Of a stretch of DNA of 64,000 nt, positions 11,512 through 21,807 are shown piece by piece (position 1 is the first letter of the stretch; each line of letters starts with the position of its first letter). Under the pieces are notes generated by a model. That model ran no database searches. It was not told the origin of the DNA and saw only the letters and a program-made list of their open reading frames with translations. The translations under genes were made by a program, and so were the position numbers. The stretch comes from Primulina eburnea. Taxonomy: Eukaryota > Streptophyta > Magnoliopsida > Lamiales > Gesneriaceae. The stretch covers positions 19,143,071 through 19,207,070 of the forward strand of contig NC_133104.1 in NCBI RefSeq assembly GCF_022965805.1. Reading direction: 5' to 3'.

Positions 11512-13311
11512 TAAGGTTACGGTTTTTGTGTTATATTTACGTAATATTGTATTGAGATCGATTTCTAACCGCTTGAGAAATATTTTTGCAAGGAAATTCA
11601 AAGGGCCGAAAATTTAAAAAAAAAATATATATATATATATATATTTTTCGGGCAGCCGAGGGGCTGCCCGAAAATTTCGGGCAGCCGAGGGGCAGTCCGA
11701 GGGGCTGCCCGAAATACTACTTTTTAAAATAAAAAAAAATAAAAATTTTTGTGTGTTGCCGGAATCCGGTGACGGAGCTCCGGCGACGGCGATGACGGCT
11801 AGGGTTTCCAAAAATGTTTTGGAGAATCTTAGTGTCATGGGCCTTGAGATGTTGGGTCATTGGATGGACAACATAATTTGTGAAATTTAAATGGGCCAAA
11901 ATATTTTTTGGTGAAAAATGAGTTTTGGGCCCTTAAGTTTAAATTTACAATTGTTGCACATATTTTCTCATAAAATAAATAATTGAAGTAGGACTTTAAT
12001 TATTTATAGTAAATTGTGATTTACAAGAAATTCGATTATAAATAAATTAATTTGAAAGTAGACAAAGGAGTTTGTATACTTTGTTAATTTAATTTATAAT
12101 TGTGGCGGTTAGTGATTGGATCAAGATATATAATATTGGATCAATTAATTATAGTGATAATTAATTGATGGTGTATGATATGTGATATTATGCATGAAGG
12201 ATGATCAAAAGCCCAAGCCCAATTTGCTAGGTGTATGCTAGGATATTTGTGTTGTATGATTGTAATAATTATCAATTTAAAGTGGGCTTGGTTTATGGCC
12301 CGTTCCCACCCCATGAGATGTATCCCTATGTGCCATGGATATTTAATTGTAAATATTAGAATAGTGGAAGATCAAGATTGGAAGATGGTGGCCTTGGTGA
12401 TTATGAAGATCGAAGACATGTAATATTGGATGCTAATGTAATAATTTAGTTGCATTGCATCCCTTGCATTTACCCTAGGATTGGACCTAGGCCCGTGTTT
12501 AGCTCACACGGGCCATTAGTATTGGGGCAATTGATCATCCTTGTACTGTTTTCTATTTATAATATATGCATGATATGTTATAAATAATGAGTATGTGCGT
12601 TATTATTATTATAATAACAAAGTTGCATGAATCCGACAAACATACGATCAAACATGGCGAGCTTTTAAAATAAAATTACTGATGAGACCTTTCAAAATTA
12701 AAAAACCCTCATTTTGAATAAGATTCAAAATTAATATCAAGTCCGAAAAGGGGAATTATAAATTTGTTATAATTTCCTTGTCTTCCATTGACAATGGGTG
12801 CATGATGAACGCTACCCGTACTCGGGGCTCGGCTCATTTTATTGGGGGGGCCCTTAGTGCCGGAAAGCTGTGACATTCATTGACATGGTGATGTGAACTA
12901 CGTGGAACTCCCATGACTTCGGCTCAGATAATTGAGGGAACTCATGGCGACCGTCCATTAAGGTTCAACATCGATGGGTAAGGCTTGACACGTAAAGATG
13001 AACGACGTCTATAATGGGTCCTAATCAAACGTGAGACAAAAGTTTACGAGAAGGGTTGCATTGTGATGCAATTGGGAAACTACCTTTTAGGAATTGTGAT
13101 TGGCTGTATAATCGGGATCATAATTCGCTAATTGGACCTTACGTACCTACTGAGGAAAGGAGTTTCTCGTTTTCACTAGAGGGTAGTGGAAATGTCAAAA
13201 CAGTGGGAGCGATAATTTATAAAGTAAAAGTCCAAACTTTATATCTTATTAAATATTTTAAAATAGTCATTAACATTTATCTGTTTTACTTTTCAGTACA
13301 AATCTTTGACA
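11512..13311 (+). other. copia-2 untranslated leader
   Basis: Homologous to the copia-1 leader. It starts with the GC-rich hairpin cluster (11645-11711) and ends with a pyrimidine-rich tract and CAG at 13294-13296, 15 bp before the gag ATG. The ORFs in it (11614-11899, 12235-12423, 13056-13373) are not shared in frame with the other copies. Confidence 0.8.
11645..11711 (+). other. GC-rich double hairpin downstream of PBS
   Basis: A 13-bp perfect stem, TTTTCGGGCAGCC with GGCTGCCCGAAAA, encloses the loop GAGG. A second copy of the left arm starts at 11678 and a second right arm at 11703. The cluster lies about 140 bp after the PBS, where retroelement RNAs often carry packaging or dimerisation hairpins; that role is inference. 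Confidence 0.7.
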
Positions 13312-16151
13312 ATGTCATCAATTCGCAACCCGTTTTCCGTTATTCTCGAAAAACACGTTCTAACCGGACCTAACTATATCACTTGGCTAAGAAATCTAAA
13401 GATTGTCTTGAACTCGGAGAAAATCGCATACACACTGACTGAGTCGCCCCCTGATGAGGCTCCGACTAACTGCAGTCCCGAGGAACTGCAGACCTACAAG
13501 GATTGGTGCGACCATGACTTGAAGGCCAAGTGTTATATGCAGGCTTCGATAAACGATGAGCTGCAAAGGCGATTCGAGGATGCTAAGAATGCTGCTGACA
13601 TTCATATGCACCTCAAGGAGCTCTTCGGTGAGCAGACTCGGCCTTTGAGGCATGCCACAGTAAAGGAGCTCATCACTTTACGCATGCGAGATGGGACTTC
13701 GGTCCATGAGCATGGCCTAAAGTTGATTGGGCTCGTGGACAAGCTCGTTGGCATGGATTTGATCTTGCCATCGGAGTTGACCACGGATGTGCTACTGTTG
13801 TCACTGTCGAACTCGTTCGATCCTTTTGTGGTGAATTTCAATATGAACAAGCTCGAGCCCAGCCTTGAAGAGTTGGTGAACATGCTTGTGACCTTTGAGT
13901 CCACAATCAAAAAGGAGAAGTCGGTTCTTTATGTGGGCTCTTCATCTGGCACGAAGACCGGTCCACCTGGGAAAGGAAAGAAGCGTTCTTTCAAGCGCCC
14001 CAAGAAGAGCGAGCCCTTGAAGAGGCAGACTCCGAGTCCCGTAGTGGCAGCCGCGCCAGCCAAGGCTGAGAAGACAGTTGACATCTGTCATCACTGCAAG
14101 AAGCCTGGACATTGGAGGCGTAACTGCAGGGAATATCTTGCGCAGAAGGGTTCTGGCAAGGGTATGTTCTATATTGAAGTAAATATCTCGATTAATTCTA
14201 CTTCTTGGGTATTAGATACCGGCTGTGGCTCACATCTCTGTAATGATTTGCAGGTGATGGGAAGAAGTAGGAGGCTCCGAGAGGGTGAGACCTTCCTGAG
14301 GATGGGCAATGGAGCAAGGGTTGCTGCCAAAGCCGTAGGAGATGTTTATTTAATATTGAACAATGATTTTAAGCTTGTTTTGAGAGATGTTTTGTATGTA
14401 CCAGACTTGGTTAAAAACATTATTTCCATTTCTATGCTTGATATTGATGGATTTTCTTGTTTATTTGGCAAAGGTGTTTGCAATATTTACAAGAATGAAT
14501 GTTTAGTTGGTACGGGTGAACTTGAAAACAATCTCTACACCTTAAAATTAAAAGATATTCCACTTAACAATGTCCAAACGATAACAACAACAAATAAGCG
14601 CAAACAAGATACTCTTAATTCGGCACAATTATGGCATGCTCGATTAGGTCATATTTCCCTAAGAAGGATGAACAAGCTAGTGGGAGTTGGCATGTTTGAT
14701 ATGTCCGATATTAATGCTCTCACGACTTGTGAATCCTGTCTAAAAGGAAAGATGACCAAAATTCCCTTTAAGGGCCATGCGGAGCGAGCCAAAGGGTTAT
14801 TGGATTTGATCCATACCGACGTGTGCGGTCCACTTAGCATCACCACTAAGCATGGACATTCCTACTTCATCACCTTTACCGATGACTTTTCGAGGTATGG
14901 GTATGTGTATTTGATGAAATACAAGTCTGAAGCCTTTGAAAGGTTCAAAGAATTCAGAAGTGAAGTAGAGAAACAATTGGGACGAAGCATCAAGACACTT
15001 CGATCGGATCGAGGTGGTGAGTACTTGAGTGCCGAGTTCCAAGAGTATCTTAGAGAGAATGGGATTCTCTCGCAGTGGACTCCGCCCGCTACACCGCAGT
15101 TGAATGGTGTTTCGGAGCGTCGTAACCGAACTTTGATGGACATGGTTCGGTCTATGATGGGGTTCACGGAGTTGCCGCCATCCTTTTGGGGATATGCGCT
15201 TGAGACAGCGGCACTGTTGTTGAACAATGTCCATACAAAAGCAGTTGATAAGACACCATATGAGATATGGATGGGTAAGCCACCTAAATATTCTTATTTT
15301 AGAATATGGGGGTGCCCTGCTTATGTGAAGCAGGTAGTGGGAGATAAATTGGACGGTCGATCCATTTTATGTTACTTTGTGGGATATCCAAAGAATTCAG
15401 CTGGATATTATTTCTATCATCCCAAAGAAACAAAAGTGTTTGTTTCTAGGAATGCAACTTTTTTGGAAAAGGAATTTCTATTGGATAGAAAAGGAGAGAT
15501 GATAGAACTCGAAGAGGTTCGAGAAACACCCACAGTTGTAGAACCCACACCCGAGGAGCCAAGTGAGGAGATACAAGCTCCTAGAAGAACCGAGAGAGTC
15601 TCGAGACCACCTGTGAGGTATGGTCTGCTTCTTGAAGAGGGCCATGATGAGCCTGATCTTGGATGTGATCCAAGGACCTTCAAGGAAGCGTTATCGGATG
15701 CCGATTCATCCAAATGGCTTGAAGCAATGGAATCTGAGATGAATTCCATGCATTCAAACCAAGTGTGGAATCTCGTGGATCCACCTGAGGGAATTGTTCC
15801 CATAGGGTGTAAATGGATTTACAAGAGGAAACTTGAGGCGGATGGGAAGGTGTTGACCTTCAAGGCGCGATTGGTAGCAAAAGGGTATACTCAAAAACAA
15901 GGTATTGACTATGAGGAAACCTTTTCTCCAGTTGCAATGTTCAAGTCCATTAGGATTTTGCTAGCCATAGCTGCATGGTATGACTATGAGATATGGCAGA
16001 TGGATGTTAAGACAGCCTTCCTTAATGGGGATATTAAGGAAGAGATTTACATGTCTCAACCTGAAGGGTTTACATCTATCGGAAGTGAGCATATGGTATG
16101 CAAACTTCAAAGATCTATTTATGGTCTTAAGCAGGCATCTAGGAGTTGGAA
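13312..16151 (+). CDS. copia-2 gag-pol polyprotein, N-terminal 947 codons, cut by gypsy-A
   Basis: The longest intact copia frame here. I take ATG 13312, which is conserved in copia-1, rather than the upstream TTG. Domains: UBN2-type gag (about 5-230); zinc knuckle C259-x2-C-x4-H-x4-C; aspartic protease D302-T-G; integrase zinc motif H442/H447 and C473/C476; integrase core D503, D566 and E602 (35 residues between the last two); then the reverse transcriptase fingers with KARLVAKGYTQ and QMDVKTAFLNG. The frame runs into the gypsy-A LTR at 16152, which adds six foreign codons and a stop (16168-16170). The YVDD box lies beyond the insertion, so no active RT can be made from this copy. Gag, protease and integrase motifs look intact. 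Confidence 0.93.
16147..16151 (+). other. target-site duplication TGGAA, left copy
   Basis: TGGAA directly precedes the gypsy-A LTR and is repeated at 23941-23945 after it. The uninterrupted copia-1 sequence has a single TGGAA here (AGCTGGAACCTCAG). Confidence 0.95.
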
Positions 16152-16278
16152 TGTAATGCCCGAGAATTAATTATTATAATCAGACATTGATTATTGACAT
16201 GATTGAGGTTATAAGAACTCAAATGACGAGGTCGGGCATCGTTATAATATAAGCCAAGATGTTCAACCGAACATCTCA

Positions 16279-16298
16279 AGATGTTCGGCCGAACATCT
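16279..16298 (+). repeat. 20-bp perfect palindrome
   Basis: AGATGTTCGGCCGAACATCT is its own reverse complement. A weaker inverted pair (AGATGTTC-AACC-GAACATCT) lies just before it. It is repeated in the 3' LTR at 21935-21954 and directly precedes the GCGCATATGCGC array. Confidence 0.9.
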
Positions 16299-16300
16299 CG

Positions 16301-16440
16301 GCGCATATGCACGAGATAAGTTGCACATATGCGCGACCTGTCCAGAAGGATCGGCGCATATGCGCGATGTAGAGGGCGCATATGCGCGGGAGGGACAGTA
16401 GGTTCAGCGCATATGCGCGAGAAGAGTGGCGCATATGCGC
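16301..16440 (+). promoter_or_regulatory. phased GCGCATATGCGC array, gypsy-A 5' LTR
   Basis: Six 12-bp motifs start at 16301, 16323, 16354, 16376, 16407 and 16429. Four are perfect palindromes; the first two have one change. Spacings are 22, 31, 22, 31, 22. The 10-bp and 19-bp spacers keep their length but not their sequence. An (AT)n TATA-like run begins about 50 bp downstream. Likely protein-binding sites in U3; the factor is unknown. Confidence 0.85.
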
Positions 16441-16489
16441 GCGGCATGCGGATCGCCAAATTGACACTTGGCCTTAAGTTGGCAACATG

Positions 16490-16523
<34 letters not shown>

Positions 16524-17443
16524 AGCACTTATCCATCAGAATGAAGAAAGGTAAGAGACAAGAGAATCTTAAGAAAGCTTCAATTTCCGTACGAATAATC
16601 GTGAGTTACGTGAAATCCGTCCGTCTGATTTTGAATCTGACTTCAGTACCGAGTTCCTATCAACGTAGGCTACAACTGGGCGTAAGTTTTACTACGTTTT
16701 AATATGATTTGGAATTATGATGTTGTTGAAATTGAATACACGTCATATATGATGTTCTTGACATGTTAGACATCATAGAATCGAAGTCAGATTACGAAAC
16801 GGACTGATTATGGAATTGTTATGAATTTTGAAGTTGAATTGATATCAGAATGGTATTATATCGAGTATGAGATGTTAGAATTAATATCAGATTGATGTGG
16901 TATTGTTGGGTATATCGATATTATACCGTTATGCCATCGATATTGAATTAGGTTAAGTATTGAGCAGAACAGATTTGATTCGAGTGGTGTATTGATATTA
17001 TACTCCTCGATATTGTTCTTGTCAGATTGAGTATTGACAGATTTGAGTTCGAGACTTCGACAAAATCAGAGTATCAGAAAGAAAGGTATAAATTAATGCT
17101 GAGTTGGGATTGCACAACTCGAGTGAGGTTTGACTCGAGTTTCCCTAAATCACATACTTTTATTTATTGCATTGATATTTGCAATTGATGAGACTTATGA
17201 TTGTAGTCTATTGATTTGTAGCTACTGTATGATAAGATTGATATTTGTAGTCTATTGATTTATAGCTACTGCATGTAACGACTGCTGATTCGCTAGTCAT
17301 TGACTGAATTGCTTAGATACTGAATGCATGTATCAGTCTTTGATTTATAGCTACTGCATGTAACGACTGCTGATTCGCTAGTCATTGACTGAATTGCTTA
17401 GATACTGAATGCATGTATTGATTACTGAGTCGTTGAGTCATAG

Positions 17444-17615
17444 GCTGATTCGCCTAGTCACCGGCTGATTCGTCGGGTTATTGGCTGATTCGTCTGGTTA
17501 TTGACTGATTCGTCTAAACTTAAGCTGATTCGCTTAATTACAAGCTGATTCGTCTGGTTATTGGCTGATTCGCCTAATTCTTGACTGATTCGTCAATTCT
17601 GCGGCTGATTCGCCA
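17444..17615 (+). repeat. exact 20-bp minisatellite GCTGATTCG
   Basis: GCTGATTCG or ACTGATTCG starts at 17444, 17464, 17484, 17504, 17524, 17544, 17564, 17584 and 17604, each 20 bp apart, with variable 11-bp tails. The 3' LTR copy (23088 to about 23272) has slipped in places. An 80-bp tandem duplication lies just upstream (about 17266-17420). Confidence 0.9.
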
Positions 17616-17931
17616 AGACATTGAATATATGGATTATATCGATGCCGTTTAGGGATTGATTCATTCGTAGCGACTGAGATTCGGTATATTTATCATTATT
17701 CAGACATCGGGATCCCTAGGATAGAGTTGAATCGAGTCTGAGACGACGCGTCAGTTGAGTCGAGTCTGAGACGACGCGTCAGTGGAGTTGAGTCTGATAT
17801 GACATGGTGATTTACAGTTTTATATCATTCATGTTTGTTGAATTGCTACATGTTAATGATAACTGATATATCTTTTATATATGTTTTTATATGATTGCAT
17901 GTTCGTTGATTTATACTGGGATTCATTCTCA

Positions 17932-17980
17932 CCGGAGTTATCCGGCTGTTGTCTTGTTTTGTATGTGTGCATGACAACAG
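17932..17980 (+). other. conserved double hairpin in gypsy LTR (A, 5')
   Basis: CCGGA-GTTA-TCCGG (17932-17945) is followed at once by CTGTTGTC...GACAACAG (17946-17980) with the loop region TGTATGTGTGCA. It lies 301 bp before the LTR end. Counterparts occur in gypsy-B, -C, -D and the C-type fragments. Confidence 0.8.
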
Positions 17981-18286
17981 GTGGGGCTGGATCAGGGTCA
18001 AGAAGAGGATGAGAGAAGACGAGTTTAGCGTGGTGATTCCGGACTTGATTTAGAGATATGGTTAGACACTTGATATTAGCTGTTAAACCCTAGGGAATAA
18101 ATGTATGTTGTACATGACTTGTACTTTTATACTGAGATGTATATTCATGTTTAATATGTAATTTGAGTAAATTACATTACGTTTCCGCTTTGTATTTTAA
18201 AAAAAAATTTAGACCCTGTTTTATAATTGATTATTAGTCCCAATGATGATTAAGATCGTGATTAGCGTCCGGGTCCCCACAACAGG

Positions 18287-18298
18287 TGGTATCAGAGC
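18287..18298 (+). other. primer-binding site, gypsy-A
   Basis: TGGTATCAGAGC, complementary to the 3' end of plant initiator tRNA-Met, 5 bp after the LTR end. Confidence 0.95.
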
Positions 18299-18567
18299 TG
18301 TAGGTACCAGAACTGTAGATTCTTTAGATTGAGATAGAAGAGGCTAGTGAGCGGGCTAGATTGAGGTTTTCTTTCCTGCTTTTGAATGCTAGCATGTCTT
18401 GCTGCGTTATATAATACATGTTACTTGACTTATCTGATTTGATTTGTAATATGTATTATTGGGAACGAATCTGAATTGATTCTCGATCAGCAGTAAGATG
18501 ATCGGAGGAGAGACTGAATTGAAACAGGTTTGTTGGATTGAGTTACTAATCCTTGTGATATTCAGAT
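18299..18567 (+). other. gypsy-A leader with splice-acceptor-like end
   Basis: There is no ORF in the plus direction. It ends with TACTAAT (18544-18550) and CAG (18563-18565), 2 bp before the gag ATG, which reads like a branch point and 3' splice site. The same arrangement occurs in gypsy-C and -H. Confidence 0.55.
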
Positions 18568-19680
18568 ATGCCTCCCAGACGAATACCAGAACAGGGTAGT
18601 ACATCAAATCCTCCAATGGATGTAACACCGACTCCCATGGAAACCTTGCTGAAGAGGTTTCAGTCATTCAAACCACCCACGCTGAAGGGTACTGAGACAT
18701 CAGTCGAGTGTGAGAATTGGTTAGGTAGCATTGAGTTGCTGTTTGATTCACTGGAGTACAGTGATGAGCGCCGGATTAAATTGATTGGGCACCAGTTGCT
18801 TGATGTTGCACAAAGCTGGTGGGTTACAATGAAGAGGGCCTTGGAGCAGCGAGGTACGATTATTACTTGGGATGTATTTAAAACTGAGTTTTACCAGAGG
18901 TTTTTCCCAATATCGTACAGAAAAGACAAGGGGGCGGAGTTTGCCAATTTGAGACAAGGTCAGCTGAACATTGAAGAATATGTGACCAAGTTCTCTACCT
19001 TGTTGAAGTTTGCTCCTCATGTGTCTGAAAATTACGAAGCCGTTGCTGATCAGTTCATCAATGGCTTGAATCCCGATATTTTTACATTGGTGAACACAGG
19101 ACAACCGAATAACTTTGCTGATGCCATGAATAGAGCAAAGGGCGCTGTAGCGGGCCTGATAAGGCAGAGAGGAGCTGAATTTGTTCCTCCAGTGTCGAGA
19201 CCACCGCAGCCACCTCTCCGATTCGAGAGTGGCAGTATCAGTGGTAGAAGGAAAGATTTTCTTAAGGCTAGAGGAAAGCAATTGAAGAAGTCGGGGCGGC
19301 AGTTCTTCTAGCTCCAGTGGTTCTCAGCAGAGTTATACTGGCGTTTACTGCGGAAATTGTGGAGGGAGACATTCCACTGAGCAATGCCAAGGAGTACTTG
19401 GTAGTTGGCCACTTCTGCAAGCAACAGGGACATTTTGCCAGAGTATGTCCACAGAGGGGTTCCCAAAGATCCCAGGGAGCTGAACCATCTGGATCAGCGG
19501 CCACAGTGGGGTAGACGATCAGCTGCCGTTCCTTCATTTCAGCCAGCACCATCTCAGTCACAGCAGAGGCCAGGAGGAAGCCAGACAGTTGGCCAGCCTC
19601 CTAGACAGCAGGCCAGAATATTTGCTTTGACCGAGGAGCAGGCTCAGGAAGCACCAGATGATGATGTTGCAGGTAACTGA
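18568..19680 (+). pseudogene. gypsy-A gag, two frame breaks
   Basis: Ty3-gypsy capsid protein. ATG 18568 (MPPRRIPEQG) is shared with gypsy-B and -D. The retrotransposon gag domain (about residues 30-190, with QSWWVTMKRAL and FKTEFYQRFFP) is intact. A G4 run near 19290 shifts the frame and ends the ORF at 19311, where relatives continue into a serine-rich linker. A further shift near 19400 breaks the second zinc knuckle (CKQQGHFARVC is readable in another frame). The first break is a one-base homopolymer change and could be a read error. Confidence 0.85.
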
Positions 19681-21793
19681 TTTGTTTGATTATCCTACGT
19701 ATGTATTGAGTAATGCCGGTGCTTCACATACTCTTATTTCTGAAAGATTTGCATTGATGTATGCATTCTCTGTTGAGTCCCTATGTACTGTAGTATTTGT
19801 TTCTTTTCCTTTTGGGAAAGATCTTGTATCAGCGATTTCTGTTAGATCTTGTATACTATAGTAGGATAAGAATGAGATCGAGTTAGATTGTGTGGTAGAT
19901 GATATTTTACTGGTGTTCTATGATTTTTGAACTGCATTACTGATATTGATATGCTGACCAAGTACAGAGCTACCATAGATTAATTCCAGAAGATGGTGAG
20001 AACTGGACCTGAGATAGCTTGGGGATGAATATTGTACGATAAGGATTCTAGACTGAGAATTCCTTTGATATTCGTACTAGCTATGACTCGATTATTACAG
20101 AAGGAGCAGAGTGACTCCTTATGTATTCAGTTGATTTACTGAAGTTGAGTCTATCATTGGCTGATTTACCAATGATATGAAAGTTGTTAATGTTTTCCCA
20201 GATAAGACGTCAGATATGATGTCAGAGAGATTGATTTTAACCTTGAATTGATATTAGAAACGGTTAAAATGGTGAATCTTGATTGAGACAGATTGTGTTC
20301 AGGGATTATTATATCTGAAAATGATGTATCTGTTGATTCTAGCAGAGTTAAACCGTGATAGTCAGCTGAGGTTGACATCAGTGTCAGACAGTTGCGGTTT
20401 ATGAATTTAGCATGTTTTGAATCCGATTGAATATTGATGTTATTCTGAACACGTGGTTGAGACTGATTGTAGACAATGAAGATTATATTGTACCTTCTGA
20501 ACCAGAGCTGATTTTGAAACGTTAGCAGTTCGAAAAGCTGATTAGAATGTTTAGGACTCAACATCGATAATCAGAACAGAGTGTCGATCAGAATAACAGA
20601 TATGTGATTGTGTATGTTGTATGAGATTGATTGTTCTGTGATATCAGATGTGTCAGAATTGTACAGCAAAGCTTGATATTGATAGTCAGAGCCGAATACA
20701 GGTAGGTATTTCCTCTTTAATTTATGTTATTAACTGATTTGTGTAAATCAAATAGTTCGAATCAGAAAGAACAGATATTGTCAGAAGCTTACAGTCATGG
20801 ATTCAGTGTTCAATCTGATGATTGAGACTGTATTATATTCGAACAGATAGTGGTGATATAGACAGATGAGATCAGTATAACAGAATTGTATTGAAATATT
20901 GGCAGAAATTGTACTGATATGTCTAAATTGCTAACAGAAAAGATAGAAAGATAGAAATCAGGAGAATTATTACAGAATTGTAAAGTTCTAAATAGAAATG
21001 AGAGTACATTTCTATAGCCTTCGTATTGAAATTACCGTCATTTTACAGATTGTAATATGATATAATTAAGATTGACTGATTGTTCAATCTATATCTATCA
21101 GATTGTACTAGATAATGTACAAACATGATCAAATGACACCGATTGATGTCAGAGAAGTGGTCAGAAAGATCAGAATGCCACCATAGAATGTAATAGATTG
21201 TGATTTTTTTTATTGATTGTGTACTTATGATAGAGTATATCATGAACTCTCTCTTAAATGGTTTTACAGATTGACAGACCGTTAGAATGTATTATCCAGA
21301 CATTGGAAGACTTGGGTACAGCTTTAGTGCTGGATGTTAGCACCAATTGATATGACTTATTATCACTGTGTGACAATAACTATCATCTTATCAGATGGGT
21401 AATGAGATAGTTATAGACAAGACAGTATACGTTGAATACTACAGATTTCTTTTGAAGAAAATTCGAAGGAAGATGAAGATAGTTCAGAATGGACCGATTT
21501 AAGAAACCAACGTCAGATGATGACGAGTGGTATTTGAAGCTGAAGACTGTAAATGTCTTTGATAACAGCAGATGGTACGGATATGTGATGAACTGTAGAA
21601 TGGTTTATAACGGACATTGTATAGCCAGTAATGCGAGATTGATTCCGTCAGAAGGATTGGAGAAGTATTATGACATTATACTTAGTGAATTCTTATTCCA
21701 GACCGGAATCAGATATTTGAGTTTTGGTTTAAACTCTATATATACATTTCTTCTGAATCGATTACTTGTGAGTTCGAGGACGAACTCAGGTCT
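19681..21793 (+). pseudogene. gypsy-A protease and decayed pol remnant
   Basis: The protease motif reads VLSNAGASHT at about 19700-19740, where gypsy-B has IDTGASHT, so the catalytic Asp is missing. After about 20160 only traces of pol can be found: an RT-onset remnant at about 20180-20240, an integrase zinc-region echo (SEAYSHGFSV) at about 20780-20815, and IIQTLED at about 21290-21312, where gypsy-B has the integrase Glu region. RT and RNase H cores are absent. Similar sequence is found in gypsy-C (49444-51754, minus) and gypsy-H (56400-57816), so the decay predates amplification. A 107-codon ORF at 21489-21812 is probably chance. Confidence 0.75.
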
Positions 21794-21807
21794 AAGAGGG
21801 GGAGAAA
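21775..21807 (+). other. hairpin and polypurine tract, gypsy-A
   Basis: AAGAGGGGGAGAAA (21794-21807) is the PPT directly before the 3' LTR. Just upstream, GTTCG-AGGA-CGAAC forms a short hairpin extended by TGA/TCA. The same pair precedes the LTR in gypsy-B, -C and -D. Confidence 0.85.

Larger units (their letters stand above)
16152..18281 (+). repeat. 5' LTR of gypsy-A (2130 bp)
   Basis: TGTAATGCCCGAG to GTCCCCACA. In order: a 20-bp palindrome (16279-16298), six GCGCATATGCGC-type motifs (16301-16440), an (AT)n TATA-like run (16491-16514), an exact 20-bp minisatellite (17444-17615), a 31-bp repeat of the GAGACGACGCGTCAG type (17724-17808), and a conserved double hairpin (17932-17980). Confidence 0.96.

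Noticed and set aside
16301..16440. CRISPR-like array of regularly spaced repeats
   Set aside because: The 12-bp motifs are palindromes with 10- and 19-bp spacers inside a eukaryotic LTR, and there are no cas genes.
16491..16514. (AT)n run as an ordinary microsatellite
   Set aside because: It sits where the other LTRs have a TATA box, about 50 bp from the array, so a promoter role is more likely, though it may also vary in length.
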